A program made the position numbers and the translations under genes. A DNA stretch of 21,109 bases. Source: an uncultured Fretibacterium sp. Lineage in GTDB: Bacteria > Synergistota > Synergistia > Synergistales > Aminobacteriaceae. The notes below the pieces were generated by a model. The model ran no database searches. It saw only the letters and a list, made by a program, of their open reading frames with translations, and had not been told where the DNA came from. The stretch's first letter is position 1. Each line of letters begins with the position of its first letter. Location: contig NZ_CAUUWA010000041.1 of assembly GCF_963548695.1 (NCBI RefSeq), positions 1 through 21,109 of the forward strand, written 5' to 3'. Shown one piece after another: positions 1 to 6,042 of the stretch.

Positions 1-40
1 TCAGGTGCGTCTTGTTCCGCTCGAACTTCTCCTTCGCCAT
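1..40 (-). CDS. tuf: Elongation factor Tu, N-terminal fragment (runs off the window)
   Basis: Reading leftward from the ATG at 38-40, the minus strand encodes MAKEKFERNKTHL, which matches the characteristic N-terminus of bacterial EF-Tu (MAKEKFER-x-KPHxN). EF-Tu is the GTPase that delivers aminoacyl-tRNA to the ribosome. Only 13 codons are present; the GTP-binding loop lies outside the window. A GGGAGG sequence sits about 10 bases upstream of the ATG. The start follows a roughly 500-base gene-poor spacer and not an adjoining fusA, so this looks like a separately transcribed tuf copy, of the kind often placed before rpmG-secE-nusG (inference from common gene order). Confidence 0.85.
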   Translation of the reverse strand, partial: MAKEKFERNKTHL

Positions 41-138
41 CTCCGAATTGCCTCCCAAAATTGAAAGATATTCCGTTCCGGGGGGTTCGGTTTCTGAAGT
101 TGCGCTTCAACGACAACGACGCCCCCAAAGACTTCGAT

Positions 139-147
139 ATTTTAACA
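139..147 (-). promoter_or_regulatory. Candidate extended -10 promoter for tuf
   Basis: Read on the minus strand this is TGTTAAAAT, an extended -10 (TGn) followed by TAAAAT, five of six matches to TATAAT. No good -35 is visible 16-18 bases upstream. Transcription would start near 131, giving tuf a leader of about 90 bases. It abuts the T-run of the hairpin at 147-186. Confidence 0.35.
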
Positions 148-186
148 AAAAAAGGCCCTTTGCGCATGCTTAAACAGGTCCTTTTT
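147..186. terminator. Bidirectional terminator-like hairpin
   Basis: An A-rich arm ending in AAAAAAGG pairs with CCTTTTTT, then after one mismatch CCT pairs with AGG; a GCATGC palindrome sits in the loop. T-runs follow the stem on both strands. On the minus strand it would end transcripts entering from the CbiA-like side, just before the candidate tuf promoter. Confidence 0.45.
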
Positions 187-198
187 TCCAGCAGACAC

Positions 199-230
199 AA
201 AAAGTCCGAAGAGACAAAACTTCTCTGGAC
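199..230 (-). terminator. Intrinsic terminator
   Basis: The stem is formed by 204-214 with 222-230: GTCC/GGAC and AGAGA/TCTCT with a two-base bulge and a seven-base loop. On the minus strand it is followed directly by five T (203-199). This is the best-formed terminator in the left intergenic region and would end a transcript initiated or continuing upstream of 230. Confidence 0.55.
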
Positions 231-241
231 CTGCCAGCCTA

Positions 242-290
242 TGGAGCCAACCTCCGAACTCGAACCGGAGGCTCCATCCTTATCTGGAGC
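242..290 (-). promoter_or_regulatory. Mutually exclusive hairpins (possible attenuator)
   Basis: On the minus strand, the segment 270-276 can pair either with the earlier segment 285-290 (GCTCCA with TGGAGC, 6 bp) or with the later segment 242-248 (TGGAGCC with GGCTCCA, 7 bp). The second pairing is extended by 4 bp (253-256 with 266-269) past a four-base bulge. A further 7-bp complementarity joins 295-301 and 188-194. The arrangement is that of an attenuator or a folded small RNA; function is inferred. Confidence 0.3.
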
Positions 291-331
291 AATCCTGCTG
301 GATTGTCAAGCCAAATGCAACAGGTAAATTG

Positions 332-350
332 AAAAAGGCCCCTTTAGGGG
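332..350 (-). terminator. Weak terminator-like hairpin
   Basis: CCCC (339-342) and GGGG (347-350) flank a four-base loop, followed on the minus strand by CC and five T (336-332). The stem is only 4 bp, so this is a weak call. The stop codon of the possible small ORF falls in the loop. Confidence 0.3.
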
Positions 351-472
351 GACGAAAGCCGAGGCACTTTCTGCCCCCGGTTGTTCAGGCGTCCCACAAT
401 CCGCAGAACATCGTCGTTCCGAACCCCTCGGAAGTTGATCCCTATAGTGGTCCCCAACATACTTCCTGTCAA
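344..472 (-). CDS. Possible small ORF (38-42 aa), unrecognised
   Basis: An open frame encodes MLGTTIGINFRGVRNDD... to a TAA at 344-346, from an ATG at 458-460 (38 aa) or an in-frame TTG at 470-472 (42 aa). The frame is open further upstream but without a standard start codon. The peptide is basic, with a hydrophobic start, and I recognise no family. A GGAGGT at 486-491 is about 13 bases before the TTG, longer than usual, and lies inside a hairpin. It could equally be noncoding sequence or a gene remnant. Confidence 0.2.
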   Translation of the reverse strand: MTGSMLGTTIGINFRGVRNDDVLRIVGRLNNRGQKVPRLSSP

Positions 473-485
473 TATCGCAACTTTT

Positions 486-505
486 ACCTCCGTCAGTTCG
501 GAGGT
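486..505 (-). repeat. Perfect 7-bp hairpin
   Basis: ACCTCCG (486-492) and CGGAGGT (499-505) are perfect inverted repeats around a six-base loop. On the minus strand one arm contains GGAGGT, a strong Shine-Dalgarno-like sequence that would be hidden when the hairpin forms. No T-run follows. Confidence 0.5.
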
Positions 506-509
506 GCCT

Positions 510-533
510 GGGCTGTTCGTTTACGAACGGCCC
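510..533 (-). repeat. Inverted repeat just downstream of the CbiA-like gene
   Basis: GGGC-T-GTTCG pairs with CGAAC-G-GCCC around the loop TTTA, with one mismatch. It begins 14 bases after the stop of the CbiA-like gene. It could stabilise the 3' end of that mRNA; there is no T-run, so it is not a standard terminator on its own. Confidence 0.45.
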
Positions 534-547
534 CCACAGTTTCACCA

Positions 548-1927
548 TCAGCGTTTTCTCTGCGACAGCCAGCGGTAAAGGACGCCCAGGTTGCTCCAGA
601 GGTCGGGCCTGAGTCCCGTGACGAAGCAACAGCCCTGACTCCACCCGGAGACACCCGTCTCGGCCTCGGAGTTCATGTTGCGATAGGCGAAACAGTACTG
701 TTTCGGATTGCCGGGGTTGGCGAGGGCAAACCCTCCGGCCTCGTACCCGCGCAGTTTTTCATCCTTTCGAATGAAAGGCGTGTCCTTTGTCCCGCGGATC
801 TCGATCCTGCGTATGATGGGCCCCATATCCCCGGACACATGATGAGAGTGGAAGGGAAACAGCCCCAGTCCTTCCAGCGTGCTCTGCACCGCCGTCCGGT
901 AGCTCTGCCCGAAGAGGACGGCGGAGGATCCCACCGCGAGGACCAGCTTGTTGTCCCGCACGCTCTTCAGGAGCCCTTGCCGGAAACCGGGGCTCGAAAG
1001 GATGCGGCCGGCGGCAATATCGGTCATGGTATGCGGGAAATAGAGGACATCCGCGGCAGCTGGGAAGGGATCCTGCTCGGGATTGCAGGGGTGGACCGTA
1101 CAGCCCAAAGCGCGGAAGGCTTCGAGGCTCTCATCCCCCTCGAGCGATATATCCCTGTTGATCACGGCGACATCGAGATGGCAGGCAGAATACCCCAGAC
1201 GTTCCACCGGCGTCCAATCTTCGTTCAAACGGGCCATGGCCTCGATGATCTGCCACTCCACCTGTCTGGCCGCATTTCCAAGCTGAAGGGCCGCGCTCTT
1301 CATCTGAAGCAGCTTCATCGACGCGCTGCGCGGGGACATCTCCGGCATCGTGGGCATGTCGCGCTCCGCGCTTTTCGGGATGTAGCCCAGGCTGAGTATC
1401 GGGGAGCGCCGATTGTAGTCCTGCTCCAGAAGTTGAAACTCCCTGGGACTCTTTATCGAGGCAAAAAGCAGACCCTGCACGGCCCCCTTACCGATCTCGG
1501 AGATCGAAGAGATCACGGACAGAGCTTGCCCTGTAGTGACGGCAACGGCGGCCGAGGCATGAAGGACCGGGAGGATCCCGCAGTTCAGGACCTTCGCGAG
1601 CTCCAAGGGTTCCGGATAGACCTGAAACAGCTTGTCGCCAATCCTCTTTCCCAGAGGAACGCAGACGACGCTGATGGCGTCGGGCGTGCTTCTGCGCTGG
1701 AAAAGGGCCTTCAGGTTCTTCCCGTTTCCGGCCGTGTAGGCATCGATGCACGTGACGGCGTCCCCGGACAGCAACTCCATCAGGCGCAGGTCCTCCTCCT
1801 TCCGGGAACTCATAAAGACGTTCAGGCGCACGCCGCAGCTTTTCATGGCCTGAACCAGAAGGATCGAGGACGGTACGACCCGCTGGCCCTCGGTATCGTC
1901 GGCAATGATCAGGCGGGGCAGATTCAT
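548..1927 (-). CDS. CbiA/CobB-family protein lacking recognisable catalytic residues
   Basis: 459 aa, the length of cobyrinate a,c-diamide synthase (CbiA/CobB), an ATP-dependent amidase with a dethiobiotin-synthetase-like N-domain and a class I glutaminase C-domain. The layout matches. An N-terminal strand (RLIIAD, 5-10) stands where the P-loop should follow. Residues 108-185 resemble the family segment ELAKLLG...VDAS...GVILNRV...LGYLPR. Residues about 250-340 form a flavodoxin-like glutaminase core, and KLRGYE (391-396) matches the family RGHE. However, the GxxxxGKT loop is replaced (around 9-16), the glutaminase Cys position reads A-V-G-S-S (331-335) and not A-E-C-G-G, and the terminal His-rich motif is absent. 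I infer a protein without amidotransferase activity, perhaps regulatory or structural. The ATG overlaps the cyclodeaminase stop (ATGA), implying coupled translation. Confidence 0.7.
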   Translation of the reverse strand: MNLPRLIIADDTEGQRVVPSSILLVQAMKSCGVRLNVFMSSRKEEDLRLMELLSGDAVTCIDAYTAGNGKNLKALFQRRSTPDAISVVCVPLGKRIGDKLFQVYPEPLELAKVLNCGILPVLHASAAVAVTTGQALSVISSISEIGKGAVQGLLFASIKSPREFQLLEQDYNRRSPILSLGYIPKSAERDMPTMPEMSPRSASMKLLQMKSAALQLGNAARQVEWQIIEAMARLNEDWTPVERLGYSACHLDVAVINRDISLEGDESLEAFRALGCTVHPCNPEQDPFPAAADVLYFPHTMTDIAAGRILSSPGFRQGLLKSVRDNKLVLAVGSSAVLFGQSYRTAVQSTLEGLGLFPFHSHHVSGDMGPIIRRIEIRGTKDTPFIRKDEKLRGYEAGGFALANPGNPKQYCFAYRNMNSEAETGVSGWSQGCCFVTGLRPDLWSNLGVLYRWLSQRKR

Positions 1928-3102
1928 GAGCGGTCACCTCCATGCTCCTGCACGGGCCTCCTGCGGCCGACATCGCTGTTCGGTTTAAAGGGAACGGAAG
2001 CCGGAGGCGCCGCGAGGTTCCCGAGATTGTTCTTCAGGTGCACCAGAAAATCCTGGACGTTGGTCACGATGGGGGTGACGGACAGCGTCCCCCTGTCCCG
2101 CAGTTTGTTGACGGCGAACTCGGAGATGTCGATGGAATAGATATAAACGGGGCGCACCCGGCCATCCCGGACCGTATAGGACGGAGTCATGTTGCCCGAG
2201 GCGATGGTGTGGAGCTGCGTGGCGAGGGCAATCACGGTCGTGGCCCTGCGAAGCTGGCTCCTCATGGCGTCCTGGGCCTCATATACGTTCCCAAAGACTC
2301 CGGGGAGGGGGCCGTCGTCACGGATGGAGCCCGCGAGGACGATGGGGATACCCTTCCCCTGCGCAGCGCGAAGGATGCCGTCCTTCAGCCCCGCCTCCCG
2401 GATAAGGGCCTCGATGGCCCCATGGCGGCGGGCCCTGTTGATGAGGTCCAGGTGATGGTAGTGCCCGTTGCGCCGGGCCTCCTGAGTGTAGATGTCCTGC
2501 CCCAGGGCCGTTCCGAACATCGCCCCTTCGAGGTCGTGTGTCCCCAGGGCGTTCCCGGCCAGGAGCGCGTGGACATACCCCGCATCGATGAGGGAGGTCA
2601 TGGCATTTCGGGAATCGTAGTCGAAGGAGACCGCGGGGCCAAGCACCCAGACGACGAATCCACGCTCCCGCTCGTACCGGAGCAGCTCGTAAAGGGCGTC
2701 GTAGTCACGGGAATAGGCGGTCTCCCTCGATCGGCCGGAACGGAAGGCAAACGCGTCGCCCCCATCCTCTTCCTCCTCCCGAAACGCCTCGGTGTGCATG
2801 TAGATCCCCTCGCTGCCGTCCTCCGTGCGTCCCACGAACACCGGTTCCCCGGCCCTCAGGCGGCGGAACTCCACGATGTCGATCCGGTCCCCCCTCGGAA
2901 CGGCAACGCAGTCCATGCGGCTCTCCTCAGGCAGCAGCCAACGCTCCCCCACCTTAAAATATTCGGGGAAGATGGACATGGCATGAAACCCCTCCGGGGC
3001 GATCCCATCCCGGGGTGCGGGGGCGGTTCGGGCAGGCGGGGCCTGCCGGAATTTCGGTGCGTCAAAATCGGGAGCCTGATATTCAGGAAGCTGAAAGGAC
3101 AT
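1924..3102 (-). CDS. Ornithine cyclodeaminase, TIGR00300 (archaeal/ArgZ-type) family
   Basis: 392 aa. Residues 148-350 carry the hallmark segments of the TIGR00300 (LOR/SDH-domain) family: LLAGNALGTHDLEGA near 180-194, GHYHHLDLIN near 213-222, VLAGSIRDDGPLP near 255-267, YEAQDAM, and TIASGNMTP near 299-307. Characterised relatives, the archaeal Ocd and the C-terminal half of cyanobacterial ArgZ/AgrE, convert ornithine to proline and ammonia using bound NAD(H). This family is unrelated to the mu-crystallin type of cyclodeaminase. The N-terminal 120 residues are the smaller LOR/SDH-like domain; the first 40 and last 35 residues look disordered. The start is an ATG with GAGGTGA about 8 bases upstream. 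It heads a two-gene unit with the CbiA-like gene. Ornithine as substrate is inferred from family. Confidence 0.8.
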   Translation of the reverse strand: MSFQLPEYQAPDFDAPKFRQAPPARTAPAPRDGIAPEGFHAMSIFPEYFKVGERWLLPEESRMDCVAVPRGDRIDIVEFRRLRAGEPVFVGRTEDGSEGIYMHTEAFREEEEDGGDAFAFRSGRSRETAYSRDYDALYELLRYERERGFVVWVLGPAVSFDYDSRNAMTSLIDAGYVHALLAGNALGTHDLEGAMFGTALGQDIYTQEARRNGHYHHLDLINRARRHGAIEALIREAGLKDGILRAAQGKGIPIVLAGSIRDDGPLPGVFGNVYEAQDAMRSQLRRATTVIALATQLHTIASGNMTPSYTVRDGRVRPVYIYSIDISEFAVNKLRDRGTLSVTPIVTNVQDFLVHLKNNLGNLAAPPASVPFKPNSDVGRRRPVQEHGGDRS

Positions 3103-3260
3103 TCAATTTCACCTCACGAAGGATTCCCCTTTGGGGCGGCAACGCAGGGAAGCCTGATTCTTACCTCCAGGGCAAAGGCGCACCGGGCACCCACCCCCCA
3201 CATCCGCCAGGACCTTTAAGGAGAACAACTAATCCCGACGGGGCGGGCTTCCCGAGGATA

Positions 3261-3270
3261 TGGTATCATA
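3261..3270. promoter_or_regulatory. Overlapping divergent extended -10 elements
   Basis: The plus strand reads TGGTATCAT (TGn plus TATCAT), 40 bases before the kinase start. The minus strand of nearly the same bases reads TGTTATGAT (about 3265-3273), facing the cyclodeaminase, which would have a leader of about 155 bases. Each hexamer matches TATAAT at five of six positions; neither has a good -35. The 206-base divergent spacer (3103-3308) holds no other gene and also contains CCCCTTTGGGG, a short inverted repeat, at about 3127-3137. Confidence 0.35.
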
Positions 3271-3308
3271 ACAAGATTAAAAACACCAAGCTGAAAGGGG
3301 CTTTTCGT

Positions 3309-4280
3309 GTGGCCGCCATCGCAGTCGTCGGCTCTTTGAACATGGATTTGGTCATCCGGGCGCCGCGCCAGCCTCATCTGGGGGAGACCCTCCTGGGAGG
3401 CGCGTTCGGCATGACCGGGGGCGGAAAGGGGGCCAATCAGGCGCTGGCCTGCGCGCGCCTCCGGGCCGAGGTGCACATGATCGGCTGCGTCGGCAGCGAC
3501 GACTTCGGGAAAAAACTGCGGACGACGCTGACGGAGAACAAGGTCGGCTGCGAGCATCTGGAGGAGCGTTCCGAGGCGGGGACAGGCGTTGCCGTCGTCA
3601 CCGTCCTGGACGGCGGGGCAAACGCCATCGTCCTCTCCCAGGGCGCCAATGCCTTTCTCGACGAGGCGGTCCTGGACCGGGCAAAGAACGTGTTCAAAGC
3701 GGTCGATTCCGCGCTCTTCCAGCTGGAGATCCCCCCGGAGACCGTAGCCTACGGGCTGCGGATGGCTCGGCGCATGGGATGCAGGACCCTTCTCTCCGCC
3801 GAGCCGCCCTTTCCCCTGCCGTCGGAGGTCTGGCACATGGTGGACTGCCTGATCCTGAATCAGGCGGCCCTCAATTTCTATTCGTCCAATTCGGGCACCC
3901 CGTCCAACCGTTCAAGCGGCGACCCCATTCCGGAGGACCGAATCGCCGAGCTGGCCCATCAGCTCGTCGGACGGGGCGTCAAGACCGTCGTGGTGACGCG
4001 GAGCGCCCAGGGAGGGCTGGTGTGCTCGCGGGGGGGAAAGACCTTTGCGTTCAAGTCCTTTACGGTTAAAGCCGTGGACTCCACAGGAGCCCGGGATGCC
4101 TTCTGTGCAGCGCTGAGCGTGGGTATGGCGGAGGGGATGCCGCCGGAACGAGCCGTCCGCTTCGCCGCCGGGGCCGGAGCCCTGGCCTGCACACGCTTCG
4201 GGGCCCAGCCCTCCATGCCCTGGCGGCACGAGGTCGAGGCCATGCTCGAGACCGAGAAAGAGGAGGGGACGGGGCAATGA
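3309..4280 (+). CDS. Ribokinase-like PfkB-family carbohydrate kinase
   Basis: 323 aa from a GTG start with AAAGGGG eight bases upstream (3294-3300); the longer frame starting at 3015 antisense to the neighbour is rejected. PfkB features: VVGSLNMDL (6-14), GGGKGANQA (37-45, ribokinase signature), and DSTGARDAF (257-265), where Asp263 is the expected catalytic base. Ribokinase phosphorylates ribose at O5 with ATP. Three features are atypical. The anion-hole GAGD/AAGD reads GARD, placing Arg at a normally invariant Gly. The NxxE motif that helps bind Mg-phosphate reads N-Q-A-A (184-187). The usual NPAPA segment is SAEPP. Fold and family are secure, but ribose as substrate, or full activity, is not. 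Its stop overlaps the ATG of the RpiR regulator (ATGA), so the two are probably co-expressed. Confidence 0.8.
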   Translation: MAAIAVVGSLNMDLVIRAPRQPHLGETLLGGAFGMTGGGKGANQALACARLRAEVHMIGCVGSDDFGKKLRTTLTENKVGCEHLEERSEAGTGVAVVTVLDGGANAIVLSQGANAFLDEAVLDRAKNVFKAVDSALFQLEIPPETVAYGLRMARRMGCRTLLSAEPPFPLPSEVWHMVDCLILNQAALNFYSSNSGTPSNRSSGDPIPEDRIAELAHQLVGRGVKTVVVTRSAQGGLVCSRGGKTFAFKSFTVKAVDSTGARDAFCAALSVGMAEGMPPERAVRFAAGAGALACTRFGAQPSMPWRHEVEAMLETEKEEGTGQ

Positions 4281-5137
4281 ACATTCAGGACCTGGAAAAA
4301 CAGATTCGGGACAGGATGGACACGTTTCCCACAAAGACCCGGCGCGTCGCGGAATATCTTCTGGGCAACTCCTCGGAGGTCGCTTTCCATTCCATCGGCG
4401 AGGTCGCCGAGAGGCTTTCGGTATCCAAGGCGCAGCTGGTGCGGGTCGCGCGCATGCTCGGGTTCGAGGGATACGCCGACCTGAAGGTCGTCCTCAAGGA
4501 AGCCCTGCTCGCACAGGTCGCTCCCTCCGCCATCGCCGGGGAGGTTCAGGACACCCACATCCCCCAGGACCTCTGCCGTCTGGAGCAAGCCAACCTGGAG
4601 GAGACACGCAACAGCCTCTCCTCCAAGTCCATCGTCGCCTTCTGCGAGGCGGCCAAAAAGGCCAACGCGATCTACTGCATGGGATGGGGGATCTCGGCCC
4701 TGGTCTCGGAGTGGTTCTACACCCGCTTCACGGAGCTGGGACTCAAGACGGTCCTCATGCGCCGGGGGTCCGTCTCGCTCATCGAACAATCCCGGGCCGT
4801 CGGGGAGAACGACATGCTGATCGTCTGCGAGCTTCCCAGCTACGTCATCGAGGTCACGGAGGCCGTCGAGGCCACAGCCCGTCGGGGCGCCCGCATCATC
4901 ACCCTGACGGACAGTCCCGCCGCCCCCATATGCGGGCATTCATACCTCTCCTTCTACGCCGGGGACCGTTCCCCGACCTTCGGCAGCAGCCTGATCGGCC
5001 CCATGTTCGTCGTCCACGTCCTGACCTCTGTGCTCTCCTACAACATGGGGGAACAGGGACAGGCGGCCCTGGCCGCCCAGAAGGAGGGCCTGAGCGACCA
5101 GAGGGTCTACTATCCGGCCTACGGCCTGAGGTACTGA
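4277..5137 (+). CDS. MurR/RpiR-family transcriptional regulator (HTH + SIS domain)
   Basis: 286 aa, a normal length for the family. Residues 1-77 form the RpiR-type helix-turn-helix domain (TRRVAEYLL, then SIGEVAERLSVSKAQLVRVARMLGFEGYADLK). Residues about 115-260 form a sugar-isomerase (SIS) domain that in this family binds a phosphosugar; the segment from AIYCMGWGISALVS onward is its first strand and loop. It is translationally coupled to the kinase-like gene, which suggests it senses that kinase's sugar phosphate and controls this operon, possibly also the divergent cyclodeaminase pair through the shared 206-base spacer (inference). The effector cannot be told from sequence. Confidence 0.88.
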   Translation: MNIQDLEKQIRDRMDTFPTKTRRVAEYLLGNSSEVAFHSIGEVAERLSVSKAQLVRVARMLGFEGYADLKVVLKEALLAQVAPSAIAGEVQDTHIPQDLCRLEQANLEETRNSLSSKSIVAFCEAAKKANAIYCMGWGISALVSEWFYTRFTELGLKTVLMRRGSVSLIEQSRAVGENDMLIVCELPSYVIEVTEAVEATARRGARIITLTDSPAAPICGHSYLSFYAGDRSPTFGSSLIGPMFVVHVLTSVLSYNMGEQGQAALAAQKEGLSDQRVYYPAYGLRY

Positions 5138-5145
5138 CCAACCAA

Positions 5146-5162
5146 AACGGGCGTCCCCCGTT
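5146..5162 (-). terminator. Intrinsic terminator between convergent citG and rpiR-family gene
   Basis: AACGGG (5146-5151) and CCCGTT (5157-5162) form a 6-bp stem with a five-base loop, in the 28-base gap between the convergent genes. On the minus strand the stem runs into TTTT then GGTTGG. It is short but well placed to end the citG transcript. Confidence 0.5.
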
Positions 5163-5165
5163 CCC

Positions 5166-6038
5166 TCAGTTCCGCAGGCAGGAGTGAGCGGCGCCGAGAA
5201 ACAGCGCGGCCGCAAGGATATCGGCCCCGCCCTCGGGGCACAGCCCGCGCCCCGCAAGCCCGCTTTCCATCTCCGCGATCCCGGCCCGACCGGAAGGAGA
5301 GAGCATTCCGCCGGACGCCAGGGCCTTTCGCGCCTCCGCCTGCACGCTCAGCATGGCGTCCAGTCCTCCCTGCGACACCAAAGCGCCGTCCGCGTTCTCG
5401 GAGAGGATGAAGATCAGGGTGTGCGCCGTACGCTCCCGGAACGTGAGGGCATCGCCATGCTCCTCCTCGAGCCTCCGCATCAGGTCCACGGCCTGCAAGG
5501 TCATGGGAAACCCCCGTTCCGCCTCGCCCCTCGGCCCCTCCAACCCGTAGAGGACGAAAGCGCGTTCCTCCGCCGTCCCGCAGCTCTCCAGATTCAGGCC
5601 GCCCAATTCCCGTCCCACGATTCCCCGCACGAAGGAGGATGCGGCCAGGGCCAGGGCCCTGGGGGTCAGTTCCCGTTCCTGGGCCGCGAGCCGTCCCGCC
5701 GCCGCACACAGGAGGCCGAAGAGGAAGATCGCCCCCCGGTGCGTGCCGACGCCGCCGGTCGCCTGCAGCATCTCCTGCTCACCATGACGTCCCGTCACAC
5801 GCAGCAGGGCGAACACGTCCTCGGGACCAAGTTCCAGGGTCTCCATCCCAATGGACGCACAGTTGAGGAAACAGGGAAGGAGCGCCACGGCGCTGTCAAT
5901 GAAGTGCTGGAAGGTCCGGTCCGCACAGGAACCGTTGTCCAGAGGGGTGACCAACCCCGGCTTGGGGTAGACCGCGGCCTCGGCAAGCAGGGACCTGACG
6001 GCAAGCTGGGCGATCTTCAAAACGTGCAGGGTGTTCAT
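5166..6038 (-). CDS. citG: Triphosphoribosyl-dephospho-CoA synthase (CitG family)
   Basis: 290 aa, close to the usual CitG/MdcB length. Family segments are clear: an N-terminal helix LAVRSLLAEAAVYPKPGLVTP (about 12-32; family TPKPGLVD), the Asp/His-containing segment around FQHFIDSAVAL, and ATGGVGTHRGAIFLFGLL (family ATNGVNTHKGAIFSLGLL). CitG condenses ATP with dephospho-CoA to give the triphosphoribosyl-dephospho-CoA precursor of the acyl-carrier prosthetic group of citrate lyase and malonate decarboxylase. No lyase or decarboxylase subunit is in this window, so its client is elsewhere or the protein has another role. The start is 4 bases after the adenosyltransferase stop and lacks a strong ribosome site, suggesting coupling. 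It is the last gene of the group before a terminator. Confidence 0.85.
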   Translation of the reverse strand: MNTLHVLKIAQLAVRSLLAEAAVYPKPGLVTPLDNGSCADRTFQHFIDSAVALLPCFLNCASIGMETLELGPEDVFALLRVTGRHGEQEMLQATGGVGTHRGAIFLFGLLCAAAGRLAAQERELTPRALALAASSFVRGIVGRELGGLNLESCGTAEERAFVLYGLEGPRGEAERGFPMTLQAVDLMRRLEEEHGDALTFRERTAHTLIFILSENADGALVSQGGLDAMLSVQAEARKALASGGMLSPSGRAGIAEMESGLAGRGLCPEGGADILAAALFLGAAHSCLRN

Positions 6039-6042
6039 TCCG

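Larger units (their letters stand above)
41..547. other. Gene-poor, structured intergenic region between tuf and the CbiA-like gene
   Basis: About 500 bases with no convincing long gene, and visibly more AT-rich in its left half than the flanking genes. It holds at least six hairpins or terminator-like elements, listed separately, one possible short ORF, and a candidate extended -10 for tuf. On the minus strand it is both the 3' flank of the CbiA-like gene and the 5' flank of tuf. Whether it encodes an independent RNA cannot be decided from sequence alone; I do not recognise 6S, tmRNA, SRP RNA or a T-box in it. Confidence 0.6.

Noticed and set aside
242..318. tRNA-like 3' end: a T-arm-like stem with TTCGAGT loop followed by GGTTGGC-T-CCA on the minus strand
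   Set aside because: No matching 5' acceptor strand (GCCAACC-like), D-arm or anticodon arm is found upstream within 75-90 bases; the bases are better explained by the inverted repeats.
61..327. 88-aa plus-strand frame starting with TTG
   Set aside because: No ribosome site, no family, and it runs through the terminators and promoter region ahead of tuf.
329..2140. 603-aa plus-strand open frame
   Set aside because: Antisense to the CbiA-like gene and part of the cyclodeaminase; no recognisable family, Arg/Gly/His-rich composition typical of GC-rich shadow frames.
1942..3219. 425-aa plus-strand open frame
   Set aside because: Complementary to the cyclodeaminase, which has clear family motifs; the antisense product has none.
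3015..3308. N-terminal extension of the kinase frame back to a GTG at 3015
   Set aside because: It would overlap the 5' end of the divergent cyclodeaminase and adds Pro/Gly-rich sequence; the GTG at 3309 has a well-spaced ribosome site and gives the family N-terminus.
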